Assembly: GCF_024623785.1 (NCBI RefSeq)
Contig: NZ_JANKBZ010000026.1
Location: forward strand, 1 to 64,000
DNA: 64,000 nucleotides
Source of the DNA: Archangium lipolyticum
Lineage (GTDB): Bacteria > Myxococcota > Myxococcia > Myxococcales > Myxococcaceae
Direction: 5' to 3'
The notes under the pieces were generated by a model. It saw only the letters and a list, made by a program, of their open reading frames with translations, had not been told where the DNA came from and ran no database searches. Numbering within the stretch: the stretch's first letter is position 1; the number at the start of each line of letters is the position of its first letter. Positions 34,726 through 42,115 of the stretch are shown in pieces. A program made the position numbers and the translations under genes.

Positions 34726-34745
34726 GTCCTGCCCTCCTCGCACTC

Positions 34746-36404
34746 CTACATGGACTTCGTGAGGACGAGCGGAATCTCGACCTCGACGTCATCCCCCGCG
34801 AAGGCGGGGAACACCATGCGCCGGGCCCGGACCTTGATGCAGTCCCCCATGGGCGAGCCGTCGATGTCCTTGCGGTCGAACGACACCTTCTTCACCGTGC
34901 CGGACTTGCCCACGGTGGCGGTGAGCAGCAGCTTGCCGTCGCGCAGCCGCGGGTTCTTGCGCAGCGCCTGCTCGATGCAGGACTTGAAGGCGGACTGCGA
35001 CTGCGCCACCACGCGGGCGATCTCCTCCTGGGGCGGGCCCCCCTGCTCGGACGAGTCCGCGGCGGCCACCTCGGTGTCCTCGGCCACTTCGGGGGCCACG
35101 TCCTTCTTGTCGCCCTCGGCGTAGAGGGCGGCCACGTCCTTCTGCTCCTCACCCAGCGGCTGGATGGCGGCCTCCTCCTGCGCCTCCGGCTTCGGCTCGC
35201 TGGGGCGCGCCGCCTTGGGCTCGGGCTTCGGCTCGGGCGTGGGCGCCGGAGGCGGCGGCGGGGGCGGCCTGGTCCGGCCGAGCATGAGATCCCTCAGCTC
35301 GCCCATGCCCTCGGCCGAGAAGACGGACACGGGCTGCTGCACCGCGTTGCCCCGCGCGTCCACACGGGTGACACGCAGGGGCACCACCTGCAGCTCGGTC
35401 AGCGCGTACAGCAGGCCCACTGGCACCGCCAGCAACAGGAAGATGAAGAGGGCGATCTTCCAGGGCGGGTTGCGCCGGTCCACCCCCGCCTTCTTCACGA
35501 AGTACTGGGTGTTCTCCGCCTTCGCGCGCGACTTCTCGGGCTCCTTGCCCAGCGAGGCGAGCGGATCCTCCTGCCGCCCTCCTTCGAGTCCGCCCATCCC
35601 CTCCAGGCCCACCTCGGCCTGCTGCTCGGACTGGGGCAGGTCCAGGTCGGAGAACAACTCACCCAGGGGCGCCGAGTTGGCCTCATTGCCACCGGAGGCC
35701 ACCGGCTCGGGCTCGGGCATCCACGGGGTGGAGGCCTCTTCCTGGGGAGCGGGGGCGGCCTTGCGCGCCGCGCGCGGCTCGGGCTTGGGCTGCCACGTCG
35801 TCTGCGAGGGCGCGGGCGGCTCGGGCTGCCACGAGGTGGCGGAAGGCTCCGGCATCGCCTCGGGCTCCGCCATCATCACCGGGGGCGGCAGGGGGCGCGC
35901 CGGGGCGGGAGGAGGCGCGGGCTGCGGGGCGGCGGGGGCGAAGAGGTCGGCCAGCTCGGGGATGTCCTGGCCCCGCTTCCAGTCCGGCATTCCCTGCTGC
36001 CAGAAGTAGCTGCGCGCGGAAATGGAGCCCGCGGCCACCAGCTCGCGCAACGCCCCCTCGTCCAGGGGGCCCTCCTGCTTGCTCTTCACCATCACGAACC
36101 AGGGCGAGCGGGTGTCGCGCAGGGGCATGGTCCGCGTGGGCTCGTCCTCCCAGGACACCGTGGAGGGCGTGGCGGCGGCGACGGAGGCCGCTGCCTCCTC
36201 CTCGGCGAGCGAGCGATCCTGCTCCCGCAGGCGCTCCACGTCCGCCAGGGACACGACGCGCGTGCTCTCCTCCACCTCGGCGGGTGGGCCCTCCACCGAG
36301 ATGACGTTCTGGCAGTTCTTACAGCGGACCTTGACGGTCTTTCCCCGGACCTTGTCGTCCGAAATGGAGTACCGCCGCTGACACTTGTTGCAGGAGAAGT
36401 TCAA
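34746..36404 (-). CDS. AgmX/GltJ-like protein: zinc ribbon, GYF-like domain, transmembrane helix, TonB-like C-terminus
   Basis: A 552-residue protein. Start is TTG 36404, placing the zinc ribbon CxxC-x19-CxxC (Cys5, 8, 28, 31) at the very N-terminus as in relatives. A GYF-type domain follows at about 101-155 (WFVMVKSKQEGPLDEGALRELV), then a long Pro/Glu/Ala linker, one transmembrane helix (about 315-340), a periplasmic Pro/Glu-rich spacer and a TonB/AgmX-PglI-like C-terminal domain (EQALRKNPRLRDGKLLL). The same architecture occurs in GltJ (AgmX) of the Myxococcus gliding machinery, whose cytosolic domains bind the MglA switch. The gene is not beside other glt genes, so it is probably a paralogue rather than GltJ itself. 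Confidence 0.83.
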   Translation of the reverse strand: MNFSCNKCQRRYSISDDKVRGKTVKVRCKNCQNVISVEGPPAEVEESTRVVSLADVERLREQDRSLAEEEAAASVAAATPSTVSWEDEPTRTMPLRDTRSPWFVMVKSKQEGPLDEGALRELVAAGSISARSYFWQQGMPDWKRGQDIPELADLFAPAAPQPAPPPAPARPLPPPVMMAEPEAMPEPSATSWQPEPPAPSQTTWQPKPEPRAARKAAPAPQEEASTPWMPEPEPVASGGNEANSAPLGELFSDLDLPQSEQQAEVGLEGMGGLEGGRQEDPLASLGKEPEKSRAKAENTQYFVKKAGVDRRNPPWKIALFIFLLLAVPVGLLYALTELQVVPLRVTRVDARGNAVQQPVSVFSAEGMGELRDLMLGRTRPPPPPPPAPTPEPKPEPKAARPSEPKPEAQEEAAIQPLGEEQKDVAALYAEGDKKDVAPEVAEDTEVAAADSSEQGGPPQEEIARVVAQSQSAFKSCIEQALRKNPRLRDGKLLLTATVGKSGTVKKVSFDRKDIDGSPMGDCIKVRARRMVFPAFAGDDVEVEIPLVLTKSM

Positions 36405-36548
36405 GGGGGCTGTTCCCGCGCGCGCACACAAGGCGAGCGGCCGGAATGCTAGCGCCCTGGCGATGGAGTGCAAACCATCGGGTTGACTCCGCCTGCCGGC
36501 CCAACTAAGAGCCGCCTCCCCCTACCCTCTTGACACAGAAGGTGGCGC

Positions 36549-36839
36549 ATGCCCGCGAAGGACCTCGGGACCAAGTACGTCTGCTTCAAGTGCTCCACGA
36601 AGTTCTACGATATGAAGAAGCCGGACCCCCTGTGCCCGAAGTGCGGCGCGGATCAGCGGGAGAGCCCGGCCCTCAAGCCACCCTCCGAGGGACGGCGTAG
36701 CCGCCTGTCCTCCATTCCCAAGGTCATCGAGCCCATCGAGCCCGAGGCGGAGCCCGAGGCCGAGGAATCCGACGAGGAGCTGGGCGAGTTCGGCGAGGAG
36801 GAGGCCGAGATCCCCGGCGAAGAGGACGAGGAGATCTGA
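36549..36839 (+). CDS. FYDLN-type (TIGR02300-like) acidic protein
   Basis: A 96-residue protein. The N-terminal KYVCFKCSTKFYDMKKPDP and CPKCGAD form a zinc ribbon with the FYDxxK motif of the FYDLN_acid/TIGR02300 family. The C-terminal 45 residues are almost entirely Glu/Asp/Pro. The family is conserved in proteobacteria but without known function. ATG 36549 is in good context, and a terminator-like hairpin follows the stop. Divergent from the AgmX-like gene. Confidence 0.88.
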   Translation: MPAKDLGTKYVCFKCSTKFYDMKKPDPLCPKCGADQRESPALKPPSEGRRSRLSSIPKVIEPIEPEAEPEAEESDEELGEFGEEEAEIPGEEDEEI

Positions 36840-36849
36840 GCCTCGAACA

Positions 36850-36879
36850 GAGGGGGCGCCGCCAGACGGCGGTGCCCTC
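36850..36879 (+). terminator. Terminator hairpin after FYDLN gene, possibly bidirectional
   Basis: GAGGG(G)GCGCCGCC (36850-36863) pairs with GGCGGTGCCCTC (36868-36879) around an AGAC loop, followed by TCGCCGTTTT. It lies between the convergent FYDLN gene and the small gene at 36889-37053. Confidence 0.75.
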
Positions 36880-36888
36880 TCGCCGTTT

Positions 36889-37053
36889 TCAGCGGCCCGC
36901 CGCTCCGCCCAGCAGCAGGAGCGCGCGGCGCAGTTGCTCGTAGCCCAGGGTCCCCATGGCCTGCATGCCCACCGGACGCCGGGGGCCCTGGCCCTTGCCC
37001 AACGTCGTGGAGCTCATCCCTCCCCGCGTGCCGGGTCGCTTCTTCTGCTGCAT
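36889..37053 (-). CDS. Small basic protein, 54 residues, unrecognised
   Basis: A short reading frame starting at ATG 37053 with AGGGGGA upstream, encoding a Lys/Arg/Gly-rich N-terminal part and a more hydrophobic C-terminal helix (ALLLLGGAAG). An upstream ATG at 37101 would add 16 residues. It ends just before the hairpin shared with the convergent FYDLN gene. Codon positions keep the regional GC bias, but the short length leaves doubt that it is expressed. Confidence 0.4.
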   Translation of the reverse strand: MQQKKRPGTRGGMSSTTLGKGQGPRRPVGMQAMGTLGYEQLRRALLLLGGAAGR

Positions 37054-37161
37054 GGGTCGTCCCCCTGTTTCCATGGGTTCAACCTGTAGCAAGTTTTCCA
37101 CCAGGGCCGCAACTTTTCGCCCGGACTCTCTTTTCTGGGGCTTGGAAACCGAGACCCAGAG

Positions 37162-37986
37162 TCAGGGCGGATGGGACTCCAGGAGTGAAGCGGCATCTGG
37201 CGCGGACAGGCCGCGCACCTCGCCCACGGCCCAGGTGTAGTCGAGGCGGACGGTCTGCCCGGCCCGCACGGACACGGTGCGGGAGACCCCCGGCAGGCGG
37301 GGGTGCCAGAGGATGACGGAGTGGGTTCCCGCGGGCACCTCCAGGCGGAAGTGGCCGGAGGCGTCGGTGGTGGTGAACCAGGGGTGCTCGAAGGTGCGCA
37401 CGGCGGCGCTCATCCAGGGGTGGAGGTCGCACCGCACCTGGAGGATGCCCGGCGCGGTGGGCAACTGCCGGCGCACGCGGGAGCCCTCGAGGGGCAGGGC
37501 CACGTTGAGGACGGGCTGCTGCGAGCCCGCCAGGGCGTTGACGTTGTGCAGGAGGGGGTCCAGGTTGCGCACCTCCAGCGAGGTGCCCGCGCGGGCGGCG
37601 AGCACCGGCGGCTCGAAGGCGCACCGTCTCTGGTCCAGAAGGGCCGACGGTGCGTCCGGGTCTGGCTCCGGCCCCACGGTGCCATCGGCGAGCGCCACCA
37701 CCACGTAGGACAAGGCGCCGCGCGGGTCCACGACGAGGGAGCGGTCTGGCATCGTCGCCCCACACAGGGCGGCCACGGAGGGGCTGGTGGGGAGGGCGGG
37801 AAGGGCCGGCACGGGACCCGAGAGGCGGATCTCCCCCTCGATGACGCCCGGAGGACCGGAGGGCGGGCGGGCGCTCGGGGCATTGCTCGGGGCCTTCGAG
37901 GAGGTGGGCGTACAGGCGACCTGCTGACAGCCCGGAGACAGGGCGAGGAGCGGGAGGACGAGCGAGGGGAGGACGGTACGGCGCAC
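37162..37986 (-). CDS. Cupredoxin-like lipoprotein
   Basis: A 274-residue lipoprotein with lipobox LSPGC (Cys20) and a low-complexity linker. The mature domain contains His147 (LLHNV), Cys186, His189 and Met192 (RCDLHPWM) in the order His...Cys-x2-His-x2-Met expected of a type 1 copper site. The preceding strand, LEVRNLDPLLHNV, matches the usual cupredoxin lead-in. The C-terminal part (TTDASGHFRLEVPAGTHSV) looks like a carboxypeptidase-regulatory-type beta domain. It may carry electrons in the periplasm or bind copper; the redox role is inferred. No electron-transfer partner is adjacent. Confidence 0.8.
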   Translation of the reverse strand: MRRTVLPSLVLPLLALSPGCQQVACTPTSSKAPSNAPSARPPSGPPGVIEGEIRLSGPVPALPALPTSPSVAALCGATMPDRSLVVDPRGALSYVVVALADGTVGPEPDPDAPSALLDQRRCAFEPPVLAARAGTSLEVRNLDPLLHNVNALAGSQQPVLNVALPLEGSRVRRQLPTAPGILQVRCDLHPWMSAAVRTFEHPWFTTTDASGHFRLEVPAGTHSVILWHPRLPGVSRTVSVRAGQTVRLDYTWAVGEVRGLSAPDAASLLESHPP

Positions 37987-38146
37987 GGCGCCCGTCTAAC
38001 TTGGACCGTGGAGATATTTCAAACCCCGCCTGCCCGTCCGCGATGCAAGGGATGACACTGGGTCCATTTGGACGTTGGACCGTGCAAATCCTTGTTGGTA
38101 GAAGGGCGCGGGCTCCGCGGTAGGGCCCCCATTGGAGGCAGCGAAT

Positions 38147-38872
38147 TTGCGGGAGAAACTGAAGGCGCTGGCGGAGCTGCAGAAGGTGGACCTCGAGGTC
38201 GCCTCGCTCCGGAAGGCCGCGGACGTGCATCCCCGGCAGTTGGCGGAACTGGAGCGGGACCTGGGTGCCGCGCGCAGCGCCATCGAGGCGGAACGCAACC
38301 GGGTGGCCGACATCGAGCGGCAGAAGACGTCACTCGAGCAGAACATCACGGACGAGAAGGACAAGGTGAAGAAGTGGGAGGCGCGGCTGGCCGAGCAGCG
38401 CTCCACCCGCGAATACTCCGCCCTCGCCCGGGAAATCGACATCGCCAAGAAGGCCAACCAGACGATGTCGGACGAGCTGGTGGAGCTGTCCAAGACACTC
38501 GCGGCGGCTCGCGAGGCGGTGAAGGCGAAGGAGGCCGAGTTCGCCACGCGCCAGGAGCAGCTCACCAGCCGGATGACGGAGCTGAGGGGCAAGCAGAGCC
38601 AGGCCGAGGGCCAGGTGAAGGCGCTGGAGGGCAAGCGCACCCAGGTGGCCGCCGCCGTGGACTCCACCCTGCTGCGCCGCTACGAGACGGTGCGCAAGAA
38701 GAAGCTGCCGGCGATGGTGGGCGTGGTGGCTGGAACCTGCCAGGGCTGCAACATGAACGTGCCCCCGCAGCTCTACAACCAGCTGCGCGTGTCGCTGGGG
38801 ACGGACGTGTGCCCGTCCTGCAACCGCATCATCTACGCCATCGAGGCGCTCGAAACGCCGGCGGCGAAGTAG
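38147..38872 (+). CDS. Coiled-coil protein with C-terminal zinc ribbon (CT398-like)
   Basis: A 241-residue protein. Residues 1-170 are a long antiparallel coiled coil; residues about 200-235 form a C4 zinc ribbon (CQGCNMNVPP...CPSCNRIIY) of the PF02591 type. Family members interact with sigma-54/flagellar or RNA-related partners in a few cases, but the general role is unclear. TTG 38147 was chosen because GGAGG lies eight bases upstream and the family starts at this helix; an in-frame TTG at 38132 lies on the wrong side of that signal. It is 12 bases upstream of the RNase H-like gene, so they are cotranscribed. Confidence 0.87.
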   Translation: MREKLKALAELQKVDLEVASLRKAADVHPRQLAELERDLGAARSAIEAERNRVADIERQKTSLEQNITDEKDKVKKWEARLAEQRSTREYSALAREIDIAKKANQTMSDELVELSKTLAAAREAVKAKEAEFATRQEQLTSRMTELRGKQSQAEGQVKALEGKRTQVAAAVDSTLLRRYETVRKKKLPAMVGVVAGTCQGCNMNVPPQLYNQLRVSLGTDVCPSCNRIIYAIEALETPAAK

Positions 38873-38884
38873 TCCCCGCGCGAC

Positions 38885-39493
38885 ATGGCCCCGCCGAACC
38901 TCGTCGACATCCTCCGCCACATCGCGCGTGAGGAGCCGCTCACGGGGACGGTGCGGGCCTTCCCCGGCCTCACCCGCGAGGACGTGGGGCGTCTGTTGGA
39001 GACCGCCGCCGAGCGGCTCGCCCCCGCTGCGCCCCGGCCGGCCCCCACGCCCCCTCCCCTCGAAGAACCCGCGAGACAGGCGGAGACGCCCGCGCGCATG
39101 CGGCTCTTCTCGGATGGAGCGGCTCGGGGCAACCCCGGGCCCGCTGGCGCCGGCGCGGTGCTGATGGACACCGAGGGACGGGTGGTGGCCCGGCTCGGCA
39201 GGTTCCTCGGCATCCAGACGAACAACTACGCCGAGTACATGGGGCTGCTGCTGGGCTTGAAGCATGCCCGGAGCCTGGGCGTGAAGGAGCTTGAGGTCCT
39301 GGCCGACAGCGAGCTGCTCATCCGCCAGCTCCAGGGGCGCTACCAGGTGAAGAGCCCCACCCTCCGCCCGCTCTACGAGGAGGCGGCCGGACTGTTGAAG
39401 GAGTTCTCCCAGGTGAAGCTCGTCCACGTGCCGCGCGAGAAGAACAAGGCGGCCGATGAGATGAGCAACCGGGCCATCGATGAACGGATGTGA
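38885..39493 (+). CDS. RNase HI-like protein
   Basis: A 202-residue protein. After an N-terminal helical region of about 70 residues ending in a Pro-rich linker, the RNase H fold carries FSDGAARGNPGPAGAG (first Asp), NNYAEY (Glu), ADSELLIRQL (Asp) and KAADEMSN (last Asp), so all four metal ligands are present. This type is often annotated as ribonuclease HI or reverse-transcriptase-like protein and cleaves RNA in RNA/DNA hybrids. The N-terminal extension resembles a small protein-interaction domain. It is cotranscribed with the zinc-ribbon gene and followed 57 bases later by rnpB. Confidence 0.9.
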   Translation: MAPPNLVDILRHIAREEPLTGTVRAFPGLTREDVGRLLETAAERLAPAAPRPAPTPPPLEEPARQAETPARMRLFSDGAARGNPGPAGAGAVLMDTEGRVVARLGRFLGIQTNNYAEYMGLLLGLKHARSLGVKELEVLADSELLIRQLQGRYQVKSPTLRPLYEEAAGLLKEFSQVKLVHVPREKNKAADEMSNRAIDERM

Positions 39494-39513
39494 GCCCCGG
39501 CGCCTCGTCCGGA

Positions 39514-39543
39514 GTGACCTCGGCCCCCCGTCCGTTGTATGAG
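39514..39543 (+). promoter_or_regulatory. Candidate sigma-70 promoter of rnpB
   Basis: GTGACC (39514-39519) and TATGAG (39538-39543) are separated by 18 bases. Transcription would begin near 39550, which agrees with the 5' end of the RNA as set by the P1 helix. Confidence 0.5.
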
Positions 39544-39550
39544 GCATGGG

Positions 39551-39942
<392 letters not shown>

Positions 39943-39958
39943 TTTTTTTTCCCTGGGC

Positions 39959-40516
39959 CTACCGCTGCTCCACGGGCACCTGCACGAGCAGGATGCGGTT
40001 GCGCCCGTCGTTGCGCACCGCGTCCGGGTTCTTGAGCTGCAGGCGCGCGTCCGTCTCCGGGTGCCAGAAGCCCATCCACAGGTTGAGGGCACGGGAGGAG
40101 GCGCCGGAGGGGAGCAGGATGTTGAACTCGTCCTTCACGGTCTCGCCGGGCTTCCACTGCGTGGTGGGATAGAGGCCCCCGGCCGGCTTGTGGTCGGCGT
40201 TGAGGCGCTCCATGCGGCCCTCGGCGTCCTCGACGTGGACGAAGATCATGTAGTCCTCCTCCAGGGGCTTGAGCACCTTGAAGTAGGCGGTGACGCGGGC
40301 GGCCTCGCCGGGAGCGATGCGGCCCGGCTGCACGGTGGCGCCCACCAGCTCCACCTTGTCCTCGAAGTTGGCGCTGCTCTTGACCGAGAGCGGAGGCACC
40401 TGGGTCACGACGGCCTGGCGCCGCTCGTTGGGATTGGAGCCACCGGGCGCCTCGACGATGCAGGCACCGAGGAGGGACGCGGGGACGAGGAGGGCGAGGA
40501 GCAGGGGACGGCGCAT
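39959..40516 (-). CDS. Lipoprotein of unknown function
   Basis: A 185-residue lipoprotein with a clean lipobox LLGAC. The mature part is rich in beta strands and includes VELVGATVQPGRIAPGEAA and YMIFVHVEDAEG, similar to immunoglobulin-like domains found in glycosyltransferase-associated or membrane-protein periplasmic regions. No ligand or enzyme motif. It is convergent with rnpB and stands alone. Function unknown. Confidence 0.8.
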   Translation of the reverse strand: MRRPLLLALLVPASLLGACIVEAPGGSNPNERRQAVVTQVPPLSVKSSANFEDKVELVGATVQPGRIAPGEAARVTAYFKVLKPLEEDYMIFVHVEDAEGRMERLNADHKPAGGLYPTTQWKPGETVKDEFNILLPSGASSRALNLWMGFWHPETDARLQLKNPDAVRNDGRNRILLVQVPVEQR

Positions 40517-40560
40517 GGCGCCCCGGTTCTACCGGCTTCCCGGCACGGCATCCAGCACGG

Positions 40561-41184
40561 TCACCCGTGCGAACGGCCAGCGAGCAGGGCCGCCGCGGCG
40601 TCCCACGCCTCCTGATTGTCGGGCCCACGGGGAGGGAGATGCTCCCGCGCGGTCTGCCGGTCGGTATCGAGCACCTCTGGATCCGCGCCGGCCCCCAGCA
40701 AGAGCTCGATCATGGGGATGTCGAGCCGGCTGGCCGCTCGCCCGAGTGCGGTCATCCCACTCATCCCGCCAGCATCGTCGAGGGACTGGGTGGCTCCGCA
40801 GCGCAGGAGCAGGGCCGCCATCTCGAGAGCCCCCTGCTCCACGCACACGCGGAGGGGCGAGTCGCCCTCGCCGCCCCTGAAGTTGGGGTCCGCCCCCGCG
40901 GCGAGGAGTATCCGTGCCGCCTCCGGTTGCTTGCGAAAGAGGGCCAAGAGCAACGGTGTCGCATCGCGGTCGGCGTCCAATCCGTCGACGTGGGCCCCAT
41001 GCCTGAGGAGAAGGATCAGCGCTTCGATCGGTCCCCCGTCCTCGAGCTCATTGACGGCGGCATGTAGCGGGAGCCACCTCGGCCCGTCAGCCTTGACGGC
41101 ATTCGGATCCGCACCGCCGTCCAACAGGGCCGCCAATCGCGCCAGGTCGTACGTCTCGATGGCTTCGAACAGTTCTGTCGACAT
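40561..41184 (-). CDS. Ankyrin-repeat protein, candidate immunity protein
   Basis: A 207-residue cytosolic protein made of about five ankyrin repeats; consensus pieces include LLDGGADPNAV, TPLLLALFRKQPEAARILLAAGADPN and GMTALGRAA. Its ATG (41184) is three bases after the stop of the toxin-like lipoprotein gene. In myxobacterial and other polymorphic-toxin loci, ankyrin proteins are one of the common immunity families. This context makes it the likely antidote of the neighbouring lipoprotein. The immunity role is inferred. Confidence 0.85.
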   Translation of the reverse strand: MSTELFEAIETYDLARLAALLDGGADPNAVKADGPRWLPLHAAVNELEDGGPIEALILLLRHGAHVDGLDADRDATPLLLALFRKQPEAARILLAAGADPNFRGGEGDSPLRVCVEQGALEMAALLLRCGATQSLDDAGGMSGMTALGRAASRLDIPMIELLLGAGADPEVLDTDRQTAREHLPPRGPDNQEAWDAAAALLAGRSHG

Positions 41185-41187
41185 GAC

Positions 41188-42021
41188 TCAAAGGTCCGCC
41201 ATGGGGTGACCGGGAGCGCAGTTCACCGCCTCCAGTGTCAGACAGTGCGTAAGCCCCTTCTCGTAATCCTCCCAGGCGCTCTGGTGCCGGGCGTCGGGCA
41301 AGCCGCCGAAACACTCTTCCTGGATGAACTGGCGGATGTTCATGCAGTTGCGCAACGCCTGGATGCGCAGCCGGATCGCGGAGCATGGCATCCTGGCGAG
41401 CCGCTTGGGGTTGGTCTTGCTACTGCCGCAGCTCTCTCCCGGAATGGAACCACATATCCGATTCTTCTCGGCCTGAAGGTGGTCGAGGACCGTGTCATCA
41501 CACGTCTGATTCGGATGGCGCCGCGAGGCCGTCCGCGCGGGCACCCCAGGTCTGGAATCGGGTGAAGCTCCAGTGTTCGAGCCCGCCATGATGTTCCGGC
41601 GCTCCTGGATGAGCCGCTCACGCTCTAACTGGGGGAGTTGCCAGAACCGGTCGTACTCTTGCTGGCTACTCCACGGCAGGAGGGTCACCGGGTCGAGCGT
41701 GTTCTTCCAGTCCCTGGGGAAGGTGTCGCCCCCCAGGTCGCTCGGCCACAGAAGTATCGCCGCAATCGCCACGGGGATGTTCAACAGACGAGCGGCGGCT
41801 CCCGTGGGGATGCGCACGCCAGGGTCAGGCGCCGCGGGTGCTAGCGGCGCCGGGGGGTGCGCGAGAGGTAATGCCGAAGGGAGATTCGCGGGCTGGGAAC
41901 TGGGTATGGACACCTGCCCGCTCCTGACGGCGTACTCGTCCGGGGAAGTTGTCGTAGCGCACCCGGAGAGCAGAACCAGGAGCATGAACCCCCCCAGACG
42001 CTGACTCATGTCAGTCGGCAT
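41188..42021 (-). CDS. Lipoprotein with Cys/His-rich C-terminal domain, candidate polymorphic toxin
   Basis: A 277-residue lipoprotein: signal peptide, lipobox LLSGC, Pro/Ala-rich linker, a hydrophobic segment (LNIPVAIAAILLWPS) near residue 120, then a C-terminal domain of about 100 residues with spaced cysteines and a histidine (CDDTV, RICGS, PCSAI, NCMNI, ECFGG, ARHQS, HCLTL). This spacing, with CFxG followed by His and Cys, resembles the predicted novel toxin 16 domain from memory. ATG 42021 has GGGAG nine bases upstream; an inner ATG at 42009 is possible. Lipoprotein toxins in Myxococcus (SitA) are passed between kin by outer-membrane exchange. The ankyrin gene follows at once. Confidence 0.75.
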   Translation of the reverse strand: MPTDMSQRLGGFMLLVLLSGCATTTSPDEYAVRSGQVSIPSSQPANLPSALPLAHPPAPLAPAAPDPGVRIPTGAAARLLNIPVAIAAILLWPSDLGGDTFPRDWKNTLDPVTLLPWSSQQEYDRFWQLPQLERERLIQERRNIMAGSNTGASPDSRPGVPARTASRRHPNQTCDDTVLDHLQAEKNRICGSIPGESCGSSKTNPKRLARMPCSAIRLRIQALRNCMNIRQFIQEECFGGLPDARHQSAWEDYEKGLTHCLTLEAVNCAPGHPMADL

Positions 42022-42115
42022 GGGAACAAGCTCCCGTTTCAACCCTACGTTCCTGGCCATTTCAGGACAAGAGGGCTGGGACTCACGAAGCATCTTGAGG
42101 TATGCGGTGCGCGCC

